Assembly (NCBI GenBank): GCA_036850595.1
Contig: CM072148.1
Location: 2,822,100-2,886,099 of the forward strand
From: Rhyacichthys aspro
Taxonomy: Eukaryota > Chordata > Actinopteri > Gobiiformes > Rhyacichthyidae
Direction of reading: 5' to 3'
DNA length: 64,000 nucleotides
Shown: in pieces, positions 52,854 to 64,000 of the stretch
Layout of the letters: every line of letters begins with the position of its first letter
Numbering within the stretch: the first letter of the stretch is position 1
Notes under the pieces: generated by a model
Database searches by the model: none
Seen by the model: only the letters and a program-made list of their open reading frames with translations
What the model was told of the DNA's origin: nothing
Position numbers and translations under genes: made by a program

Positions 52854-55800
52854 CTGAAGACACAAAGACAGCAGATGATAGCGAAGAGGGACGCTAGATT
52901 ATTCCAGACACTAGTATTCATTTAATCTGTCAGCTTCGTTGGAGTAAGTCAAACTAAAGAAAAACGATGTAACGATGCACTCACTCTCATCATGCTGAAG
53001 AATGAGAGTAATGTAAAACTTAAAAATATTAGTTAACATTTACTTACAAAATAGGAGCAAATGTTGGTGTAAGAGTGTGTATAACAACTTAAGATTTCTT
53101 TATATATTTAACAATGTATTTCTATACGTAAGCGATTATTTGAAACAGAAAGTAACAAAGTTTTTAAGGGTTTATGTGACAATGAAGGGAAAAAAGAGCG
53201 AGAAAAATTTAAATTCTCAGTCAAGTTTGAAGGATTTATTTGTTTTTAAAATGTATTAATGTTCACTGAGTTGAGCATCTAATAAACAAATGTCAAACTC
53301 TAATGCAGCCCATTGTTATGTTTTATTTGGCTCTCTGATAAACTTGGTGAATGATTTATTTATTTTTTTTGAGGGGACTTTGTGCATTGATCAGAGACTA
53401 TTCTAAAGATATGAAATACGGAAGAATGACGCACTAAGAATAGACAAAATGCCACTTAACAGGGGTAAACATATCAAAGAGGCCTAAACTGGCTTAAACT
53501 GAGGGCAAAGTGACGCACATTGACGTGAATTCACAAAATGATGCGTGAAAATGAGGCATAAAAGGAAAGGAAATCAATGTTAAAATAAACTGATGTAATA
53601 AAGAGTGAAATGAAGATGAAACTTTACATTAAAACACTGTAAAATTGAATAAACCCAACTGTCACGGTCTTTGGCCTCTGAAAGGATTCTTATTTACTAT
53701 CGTGGCCCTTCACTACTTTGTGTTAGACATCTCTGATCTAATTCTATCAGTAAATTGTACTTAATGACATTGTTGGTCCATTAAGAATGAATAAGACATT
53801 AACGTAAATTAAAGTTATGTTGGTGAAATACATGTTAAACATAATTTGAACGATTCAATTAAAATGTATTTATTACGTTACATGAGTTTATGTGTTGTAT
53901 TAAGAGTGACTGATAATGGTAGCACCTGAGATTATTTCATTGGAATTTCTAAAGCTTGTAAATAATAGACATTTTGCTAAAATAAACCAATATAAAAAAT
54001 GGATTACTATATCTACTTTATGCATGTTACATAACTTTAGGAGTGAGGACAGTAAATTGTAGTTGAAATTCCAGCTTTAAATTTACGTAATCACTTCCTG
54101 CCCAAATTACAATTAGTTTTTCCAAGTAATTCCTCCTCCTAATTTTTCCAGTTTAGACGCCAAAGCCTGTTACGTCCTGAGTCTCAACTCGAGCAGGCTT
54201 TCACTGTCGGCGAGTTTCCACGCCGCCGAAGTCCAAAACAAACACAATGGTCTCTCGTTCACAAAAGTTAGCTCCTGAAGGTCACGGCGCCGCTGCAGTA
54301 ATCCCCTGTTGTTAACTTCCACTTCAATTTCCTGAGGGTCAGTAAGTGTCCTGCCGGGATGGGGGCTTTCACTCACACCGCCGGGCCACAGAGGTGGGTT
54401 CACCGGGGATTTGGCCCATCCTGCGACATTATCATTGCCATGGGAACGCTCGTTAGCAGAGCGTGGATCTGCGTAGGTCTCAGCGGGCCGTCGCCGTCGG
54501 ACATGTTTGTTTTTGATCCCTCCGTCCGTGTTAATCTGCTCATGTCCAAAAGCACAGGAGGCAACGAGGAATGACGGGAGCAGACAGTTGATCTAGTTAC
54601 ACAAGTTCCTCAAAGTGACTTTTTCGACGTTTGTGGGAAATGTAAGACGCTGAAGTTAGGCTCAAGTAAAAATAAAAAGACATACAAACCAATGGACAAT
54701 GACTTAACAAGTGGAATAAACATGTTTACTGCCTGCTACAAATAATGACCTTGGACTTGAACTTAATAACAGCTAAGTGTGAAACGGTTTATGTTTACAC
54801 TACCTCAAAAGAGCAAAAGAAAAAGGGTTAAAGAAAAGTACATAAAGGAGGCAAAAAAGTGGCAAAGGCTAAGAGCAAGACATTTTATATTATTATGTTA
54901 CTGACTAATTTGTTTGGCTACTGTTTTTTAGTTTCATAAGGTAAATAGAAGCTTTGTCCAATGAAGGCATTAAGGGCCACACCATTAAAATCAGCCAGAC
55001 CTGTAAAATAAAAGTATAATAACCTATAAATAACAATTGACATCTTGTTTTAGTTTAAAGAAGTACAATTATAACGTCAGTGTTCTTATCAATCACAACC
55101 GAAAAAAGCTAATGTTCCCGAACGTTTTCACGAACTCACCCTCATAATGTCTTTGATGCTAATGCTATTTAGGGTAATAAGGGGCCACAGGGGTTATCTT
55201 CTGTTCAGTCCTGGGTCTCAGTGTTGTTTTATGTTGTGGGAAAATTAGGTACAGTAGTTATGTTAATTCTGTGTAATTTTCTCACTTTCCAAATTCACTC
55301 CACGGGCCGGATTGTAGCCTCTGTCGGGCTTTTAGCAAATCCATATAAATCATGTTGTAGGTTCAAATAGTTCTGTCTAAACTTCTTTAGTGTCGTATGA
55401 ACCGGATGAACGAGAGCTTTGCCAAACAAGCAAGATAAGAGGGAGAACAAACAACGCCAATCCTAACAGTAAATTTGTTTAAATAAAACAACAGTCTTGC
55501 ATTATGAATCATCTTTGATAAAATCAGGCTTAAATTAATCTTTGGATACGGATATGGAGGGAGAAGTGATTACAGTAGTATATAATGTAAAATTACACAA
55601 CAATCCCAATGAAACAAATGTCACTTCAACAAATGCCATCGTCAAATCCCCTCATTATGGTTGTATAATCACAAATGAACCCTCCATGCTTTACTTACTT
55701 ATGACTGAACTTATGACTCAGAAAATCCTGGATCTATCAAATATTTCTGAGGGCTGCAGTGCTTTAATGAGTGACCTCTGTCAGGACAAGGCAGAGTGAA

Positions 55801-58800
55801 TTATTTATTTTCTGTGAATAAAGTATTAAAGATGATGAGTCAGAGGCAAGACACTTGTGGAACGCCATTTTCACTCAATTATGGAAAACCCTTTTGAATA
55901 TTTTAGATGGCTACATGGCTTGTATATTAATCACTTTTAAATGATCTAAAATAAGTAAGTAGTTGTTGTTTTGGTTCACATTGATCTAGGCTGCTTCCAT
56001 AACACAGACAGACAAATCTGCAGCACATTCTGTCTAGAAAAAAAAAATCCATGTGTGAAACAAAAGGCTTAGCTCAAACAGAAAGTTCATTCAATCTCAG
56101 ATCTGTGAAATCGCGTATGAGGAGATTATTACATGCAGTTGTTTGTGGAGAGTGAGCAGTGAATTCTAATGAGGGTAAAGTACACTGCAGTAACTGGCAG
56201 CTCCAGACAGATACTGGCATGATTTTCAGTGTAGGCCCAAAACACATCCATATTTCACTTCAGCATTGTATTTTATTTATTTTTTTCTTGTTGTTTAGCC
56301 TTACGATAGTGGATTAAATGTTCTATTGCTCTATTAAAGCATGTAGTAGATGGTCCAAATTGTTTAATACAGCATCCATCCTGCTTCCTAGATGTTGGTC
56401 AGCTACATAAACCGTTCTCTTCGGTCCCTTTTTTGGGCCACACACCTAAAGTTTAAATCATTATAAACCAATTATCCATAACATTACAACCACCTGAAAT
56501 TATAGATTCTATGTTTGATTTGTTAAACATATTAGCAATAAATTCTTAAAAGGTGGGCAGTTTTGGAGGTGTTTTTAATCCTAGATAACTTAAGCAAAGT
56601 AAAAAGCTAAACAGGCTCCTCCATTTTCTACTTATAGATACTTACAGATGCTACTATTAGACTATGTTTTCCAATAAACTTTTACCTGTCAGTGGTTATT
56701 ACGTTATGCCTGCATTTAATCCATAGAAACAAGTAAACAATATCGATATTTCGTCACATTAATGAAATAAGAGCAGTCAATTGTCTTTCCAAAGCATCAA
56801 CCACTCTCTACGCTGTGGTTAACTGTGAAAAAGCACTGGAGAAAAAGCGTTAGCATCACTATCTACCTGCTATAGCTAACTATAACGATTGCTGTCGTGC
56901 TTCCCAAATTCTGACCATCCACCAAATATGAATCCCTTCCAGCTCCACAAAACTTACCAACCAATTTCCACAGCTTCACAGGTTAATTACAAGTTCATAA
57001 GAGTGATGTCACAGCCCAGTAATCCACTATCCATCTACTGTATATGATCCAAACCTAATCATTTGAAGCCTTGAAGCACAATGTCTGAGGGAAGAAAAAA
57101 AAAAAGTAATTTACCGTCATGCAAGACAATTACTTTCCACTCAGAGTGTCCCCTATGGTCCTCTCCCGTGACTCCGATCGGCACAATTCATAAATGTTTC
57201 TATAAAAAGACGCCAATCATTGTGAAGCTGTATCAGCAACCCACTTAAACTCTCCTCTTCTCAGCAACTGCTCGGCTGAAGTGGAAGTTCAATGTTAAAT
57301 GTGAAGCAGCATTGTGGTTTATGCGTTTATGGGCTACACTCCAGAAGAACATAACACATAAGTCTACTTAGTTATTTGGGACATTTAAAAAGATTTGATT
57401 AATGAGGCTGATAAATAATCGAGGCTTTGTTCACAGTGTGGTTTAATGAGTCGTGGAATTGAGTGGTTTTTACCTAATGACTGTGCTACTTATGAAATTT
57501 GCTAAAAATGAACAACTTGTCCTGTGGATTATTCCCTTAATTTCCTTTTATTGCATTTACCAGTTAGCGGCTAGCTGTAGCTTTTCAAAAAACAGCCCTT
57601 GTTCATTTAAAGCTAAAGGTAAAACATGCAAATATATGACTAGTTCCTTGTCAATTATGTAAACAAACCAGGAAAAAGTAAGAAAAACATAAATGATTAT
57701 CCAGATATAAAAAGGATTGTCCGTTGCTACCTGATTAGCATGTTATCTCATAGTGTAGCATGCTAACTAGATACCACATTAGCAATATCTGTAACTTCAA
57801 AACTACTGAAATTGTGTGTTGTCCATTTTTTAAACCCAAGCAATTTACAAATGGCCTTGGGAGTAATTTCTAACCCTTCCACTTTCTTACTGCTGAAAAA
57901 ATGATTGATGATGTGGGACATAATGGAATTAAAAGCTAAGCTGCCAAAATACGTTGTCACAAATCATACAGCAGCTTACTCAGCTCTGCACCGTGAGCAC
58001 AGAGCACTATATTTATCGCTATATTTCTAAAAGTTGCGGATGGGAGCTGCTTGCAATAATCCAGCGAAGGTGTGACTCTAACTAATCTCTGACACTGACA
58101 ACTTAAGTGCAATAAAAGTGCAGTTCTTTTTCCTCTGTTTCATTCGGCCACACACCTGCAGAGTCACAGGGGTTTAGTAAAGACTGTGCCCCACTCAGCA
58201 GCTTACAGTAAGTCTTCTAATAACCGCCTGTGTCTGGAATAAGGTTTTCAGACTTTAGAGATTAAAGCTGGCAGTTTGCGGCACACGCGAGCCTGCGTTC
58301 TCAATGACTGTTTTAGTATGCAACAGCTAAGACCAATATGAAAGACTATTTCAGCTGGAAGACAGGTTACATCTGGCTTGTTTACCAACCTGGAACTGTG
58401 CAGGGATTCCATCTAATCATACCAGCTTTGCCAATGCAAGCCTTACCCACACAAACAACACCAGCGTATCCTCTTTACAGCTGACAGAGCAGGGAAACGC
58501 CTCTCATTCAAATCAGTACAGGTCACTTCCCACATGCAATACATCCTCAAAACACTCTCAGATAAATACTGACATGCTCTAGGCTGCTCGATTATGGAAA
58601 AATCGACTTAACATTATTAAAATCAAGATTATTTTACACGATTACTCATTGACTTTGGAAAGATGTTGGATTTATTAAACAAGACAGTATACATAAATAG
58701 CTTAAAAATAAACAGGAATAATAATTAAGATGCACTTCCAATATCTTGTGGAAAACAAGTAATAAGTTATAAATAAAAACAAGTAATAAATCACAGGTAA

Positions 58801-61800
58801 ATTGAAAATTTGACTGATTGCACAGTCCCATAATGAGTCAAGATGATGAGGTGAACACTTCAATAGTGATAGTCAAATAGTACTAACATCAACAGTGAAA
58901 ATGCAATAGCAATGATAAACTTTGGGCATTTTTACCGTGACGTAGTAAAGATGTAGATATAACATAAGGACTTCTTTACTGTGTTTACATTTTTGCATAT
59001 GTTTCTGCAATTAATAACTATATTTAAATGCAGAATTATAGAGTACCTTGTCAGTGTCATTATGATGTTCTTGGAATATGTAATGGTCACAGGTATTAGT
59101 TTAATCAGTGACTTACATTTAAAAAACACCTGAATTTGTAGTAGATATGATTGTCACATTGCACTGTGTCAAGTGGAGAAAACTTTTTAGGACAACATAG
59201 TAATAACAAAACAACAACAAAAACTCTAGCTTATCTATTGTTCAGAAGAGTGGCTAGAGTCTACTTTTTCTATGTATTATGCATTATTTTACTCACAGCA
59301 ACATTGTCCGAATTGAATATACCAATCCTTTTGCTGTTTATAAACTACAAAAATCACAAATTCTCAGCAAGTGGGTAAGGAACATTAGCGATATTTAGCT
59401 GCTTTGTTTACACAAGCATTTAGGCTACGCCTGCTCAATGCTACATGCTTCAAGTCACTGGAGTCTTAGGGATGTGTTATGCTGGACATGCTAATGTGTT
59501 AAATGTAAAGTACCACACACATAAGCCTTGAGGACTGTGCAGAGATATGTGAAGACAGTAGCTTATTAGCCTTTTTTGCTCCATATGCTAAAGGTAAACA
59601 ACACAGCTGCAAAATTTAAACTGAATATTCTGCAGTTCACAGTATAAAGCCGAGCTGCTAATAAAAAATACAAAGAGGAGGAAGAGTAAACCGGTGAAAC
59701 AAAAGCCAGCGAGGCGAGGTAACGGTGAGAAGCGAGTATGAGCCGGGACAGCGCAGGCCTTGTGTGGATCAAACCGAGGCTGTGAACACTCTCCTGTTTG
59801 TTCTTTTGTTCGCAGGTGATCAGTGTCTGGCCTGCAGCAGCACTGCGTCTGCCTCACCTCTGGCACTGCGCTCCAATTGTTGCTTCAGCAATCTGAGCCT
59901 GCTGCCAAGACCTGCTCTAAGGCAAATGTCCCGCACCTCTCTGCTTCACTGTCCTGCCCTCTGTGGCTTTAAATGACTTTAGGAGATGACAGACAGACAG
60001 GGGAGAGACAGCCAACATCAGCATTCAAGTAAAAATACTGTTACTTTAAATAGACTGACTCATATGAATAGTAACAGTGGTGCGCCAATGGCTAGAAATG
60101 ACTGACTACCTATGTGTGTGCTGTCAGTGAGAGGGTAGACAACATTAGTTTGGTATTTAGCTTCTTTAAATATGCAAAGAATTCAGGCTACACCAGATGG
60201 AAGACACAGAGTCATGCACAGATTGTTTTAGGACCAGTGCTTTCCCATCAAAGACTATTAAACAGACAACAAGGCTTGACTGAACGGAATAGGAACTTTT
60301 ACATTTTTTTAAATGTAGGTCCCCAGTTTGATTAGATCTTGTTGATTTTATGTTCACTTGTTTTTGATTTATTGCAGAATAAATACTGCTAATTCACCAT
60401 GCTAACTGCTATTTGATCTCATATATTAATGTACATATATAGCCTATAAACAGAGTAAGCAATAACATGAGAGTAACCTATTACCTATTAGCTTCTTTGT
60501 TTAAAACCTCTGACATGTAGAAAACATACATTTTCAACTAATAGTCGTAGTAGCGGTAATAATTTTATGATCTTTGCATTACAGTTTCAAGATACAAAGA
60601 TATAAATATCATATTGCAATACATTTTACGTTGTTACCATTTAGCATGCCAATATATATGGCCAATTAACATACAGTACTTATACTATACTGTCCTAACT
60701 AAACTCAAAACAAAAGTAAGGAAATAAAGCAATTTTAACTCCTTCCCGTCCTCCTCTGATCATTTACAGGTTTACAGCAAAGCCCCAGTAAAGTGAGGGT
60801 TATCTGGAGTCGAAATCCACAGGTGACAATTAAAGCAGGCGTTCAGGTGGTCATAGAAACAACAGCTGGGAAACAGGCAGGTAATGCAAACATGTTTACC
60901 TGGCAGAGGGGACAAGTGTTTGCCCAAGGGCACTCTGGGAAGGTAGGACTCATTAGAATAAGAGTGCTTGACCTGCAAAACACCACTTCTTGGCTGATTA
61001 TGCTTAAGGATCACATTATGACTCACACACAGAAAAGCAATGAGGAAAGTAATTTAAAAGATGTATTTAATCAGCTGTAATTCATTTATTTATAACTTAA
61101 TAATTTATTAACTGTCCTTACCAAACATTAGCTGTTAGCCTACAGCAGAAGAAATAGAGTAAATGCTAGTGTGAAGTGATGAGAGAACTTAGAAGAGTAA
61201 TCAGCTGCAGCTGTTGACAACATTTTAGGGACTCATTATTAATGCCTAATGTTATGTAATGAGACAAGAGGTTTTCAAAAATGTCCAAAATCTAGCATTT
61301 TTTTTTTTCTTCTTAGAGCATGACATATCTCTATCGACAATGAATGAGTTAAGAGATCTAGCTAACGTAGCAATCACGGCTAAAATGCTTATGCTAACTA
61401 ATATGCTTATGCTAATCCATTTTATTTATTTAACTTTCATTTAACAAGGTAATTCAATTAAGAAGTCCTCGTTTCATTTTTATTCACTTGGCCAAGAGGC
61501 AGAATAAAGACACAAGATGGTATAAAGATATCAAATAATACATCTCAGCCTGTTTACATCTTAGGAACAAAATGCACCGAATTTGAAACATAAACACAAA
61601 GGCCTTTTAGAGACTGCTCTTTATACTTTATGGACTGAATTATTGAGAACATAATAAACTTGGAAGCCTGAAACTTTTTAGCATATTTGCCAAAGAGTAA
61701 CTTAAAACTCACCAGTTCAATGACACATCTATGACTCTGATCCTGAAGTGAGCAGTGTTAGAAACCAGACATACCATTCAGCCTCAAATTACATTCCATC

Positions 61801-63798
61801 GCCACTGTCAAGGCAGCAAGCAAGACTTTACTGTGAGAGCATATCAACAATAAATATCAGCAATGCAGCATTATTACAGAAGTAACAATACTGGCTTAAA
61901 GATTGTAATTCTAAACACAGCACATAATGTCAATATTATTCTAGTTCAGCTCAATAACAATCCTTTTATTGCGCAATTTGGCTAAAACAATATTTTGCAA
62001 CATAAGCAATACTGTGTTATTTTTGTTGAAGGTGAACAAGGACTGGAGGTGGCTGGATGTGGATGTTTTGATATGTTTCCTTGTCAACTTTCAATGGGTT
62101 TGTAATTGCTATTGAAGACTTTTTTCCTACTTTATTTGAAATAAAAGGCAAGAACAATAAGGAACACTTGACCTGAGTTGCCAAACACTATTCAGCTCGT
62201 GTTAGCCTCCCACACGGATAAATCAGGAACCCCAATATGTTCTCCTGAGAATGACGTCAGAGAAGTGAGTTTTCCATGTTACCCTCGGCCTCCACAGCAA
62301 CCGGGGTGACGGCGCCCTCCCCCCTGACCCGACCCGGGGACAAACCCTTTTCTGAAGCGCTATTGTTCCCCAACACTTGAATGGATTGCCCTCTAATTCA
62401 TCTGGGCGTCTGTAACAGTGTACAAAAGCCAAGAAAGGCAGGGTGTGAGGTGTGGGACAAAACCACCAGGGCCGCAGCTATAAAGCTAAACGTGTCCGGC
62501 CAAACTGTTGAGTTTTTGGGGGCTGTACTTCTGTCAAGGCCCCACAACAAAAACAACAGCTGTACAGTCCCACAAATAACTCTAGTGATTACAGAAGAAT
62601 ACAACTTTTGATAATGCTTGTAAAAACTATTAAAAAGCAGTAAAAGTACTTAAGTATTACTGAAGTGTTACAAAGTGAAAGTTTTTTTTTTTTTTTACAA
62701 TTATTATATGTGTGTTAAACATTTTGATGATGGAAGTACCAGACTTTCCCATTAATTTTAACGAGTTAGCAAACTAAAACTGCTAAATAAAAAGTTTCTA
62801 GATGACAAACTGAATGGTTATTTTCTATAAAGTTGGCTAGAAAGTAGCACAATGCAAAATTTAAAAAAAAAACAAAAACAAAAAACGGAGGATACATTAG
62901 CATAAAAATGTATTATGTAGCATGATAGCTAAAACATAAGCTAATTCATTTGCTAGTTACTATGGTTACACGCCGGTACAATTTGGCGGCTGATTGTCCT
63001 GATTTTAAAAAACAAAAACAAAAGAAAAAGCCTGATATCTAGCAAGTCTCTGATGTTCTCTTTTGAGGCTCTGACATTAAACACATGCCATCTGTTGGGG
63101 AGATCTGTCAAAACCATCTTGTTTTAGCACAACTTGCGAAGTTTGGTGGCTAATGCTAATTCTACCGTTGAAAATGTATTGCCGTTGACGTAACTGACGA
63201 CACCAAGATGCGCACGCAACTATGTTTACAAACACAAAAATGGTTTATAAGCTAATATACAGAATTGTTAAATAATGGTATCACACTATTTATGCAAAGT
63301 GTGAAAAATAAAACGTCAAAAGTTTTTAATTGACACTTGATATGATTAAAGCTAGTTAGCCTTCTTAAAATGTACTGAATTGTATCGTAGGCTAAATATA
63401 TGAACTTGTTTCTTATTGACTGCACTAACATTTTAAAAAAAAATATTAAAAACTAAGCCAAATTGTACTTTACGGAAGGCTAATCATTTTTCCTAGCCTA
63501 CATTTTAACTTTTTAATATCACATTCATAAGTTGACCACTCTTAGCACAGCTTTCTATGGTGTTTACATTGCCAAGATTAGCTATTAACAGTCGATTCGG
63601 GCCTCAAACGCAAGAAAATCTCCAAAAGGATGCATTTTGAAGCCCAACACCTGTTTTTGGTCTCACTGAAATGACACATAAACCCTAGAGACATGCACAC
63701 CGCCGGGAATAATGAGTTACAGTAGGTCGTCACATTTTGTGCAGCCACATTCAGCAGCAGTACACCGAGATGCTGCGGTACCGTCCTGCCTCACTTAC
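52854..63798. other. fhdc1 5' intron (10.9 kb), no gene recognised
   Basis: AT-rich sequence without convincing coding frames. A copy of the minisatellite flank (GAAATGAAGATGAAACTTTA) occurs at 53606-53630 without an array. A Tc1-end-like string (CCATAACATTACAACCACCT) lies near 56478. Somewhat GC-rich patches at 54170-54580, 59700-59980 and 62230-62560 show no recognisable product. Confidence 0.5.
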
Positions 63799-64000
63799 CT
63801 CCGCGATGACACGGCTCGTCGGGACACGTAATCCGCTCCGACAGCGTCTGAGTTAGTGCGGGATACTTTTCAGAGGAGAAAATCTGTGTTTGGAGCAGTT
63901 CAGGTGAGAGCCGCGCGCGTCCCGGAGGAGCTGCAGTAGTCAAATAGTGAAGCCACAGCAGCAGCAGCAGCAGCAAAGGAGGAAAAGGGAGAAGGCGGGC
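63799..64000 (-). other. fhdc1: Candidate first exon/promoter of fhdc1 at the right edge
   Basis: Donor GCGGAG|GTAAGT at 63798 matches the consensus perfectly. The 200 bp upstream (to the window edge) are GC- and CpG-rich with (CTG)n, in contrast to the AT-rich flank. It has no ATG-initiated frame of note. Position and strand suit the first exon of fhdc1, about 17 kb upstream of its start codon. It could also extend beyond the window or belong to the next gene. Confidence 0.5.

Noticed and set aside
56470..56500. Solo Tc1 end (CCATAACATTACAACCACCT)
   Set aside because: Only about 30 bp match and no partner end was found, so it is mentioned in the intron description but not called as an element.
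59725..59976. GC-richer open frame with CAGGT-like junctions in the fhdc1 5' intron
   Set aside because: The plus-strand frame shows no domain and no convincing exon structure; the opposite frame is equally featureless.
63791..63976. Signal-peptide-like frame LLLLLLWLHYL at the right edge
   Set aside because: It does not begin with ATG; the leucines come from (CTG)n in a GC-rich, probably untranslated exon, and the frame runs through the splice donor.
1..64000. CRISPR array, bacterial operon or phage-type system
   Set aside because: Tandem arrays here have no unique spacers, and genes have vertebrate GT-AG introns, so the regular repeats are minisatellites.

Overview
The window is vertebrate nuclear DNA, most likely from a teleost fish. 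It is AT-rich, has GT-AG introns, and carries fossil Tc1/mariner, hAT, SINE and LINE pieces plus long minisatellites. All recognised coding sequence is on the minus strand, so transcription runs right to left. Two genes were identified by reading exons and splice sites: fhdc1 (FH2 domain containing 1, also called inverted formin 1), complete in coding sequence, and trim2 (E3 ubiquitin ligase), its 5' part only. The human genome has the same head-to-tail order, FHDC1 then TRIM2, so this is conserved synteny.

Layout. 1-6256: coding exons 1-4 of trim2 (RING, B-box, start of the coiled coil). The remaining exons lie beyond the left edge. All three complete coding introns, and the partial fourth, carry the same 21-bp minisatellite. 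6302-20960: trim2 5' introns, with two candidate alternative first exons (near 18.5 kb and 20.8 kb), another copy of the minisatellite, and interspersed repeats. 20960-30000: intergenic, with A-rich DNA, repeats and two strong CTCF-like motifs in divergent orientation. 30956-46986: eleven coding exons of fhdc1 that join in frame into a 1115-residue formin. Its introns hold a hAT-type element with a perfect 8-bp target duplication, two fragments of LINE reverse transcriptase, a terminal-inverted-repeat element, copies of a dispersed repeat family, and an 11-bp minisatellite. 46999-64000: long 5' part of fhdc1 with three candidate untranslated exons (47.7, 52.8 and 63.8 kb), more 21-bp minisatellite, and an internally deleted Tc1-like element that now contains such an array.

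The genes are not an operon and no new multi-gene system is visible. FHDC1 is an actin- and microtubule-linked formin; TRIM2 is a RING ligase known mainly from neurons. The most unusual features are the family of 21-bp minisatellites that fills trim2 introns, possible paired alternative N-termini of trim2, and possible boundary elements between the two genes. Exon boundaries were checked by reading frame and codon count. Comparisons with human proteins are from memory and not from a search.
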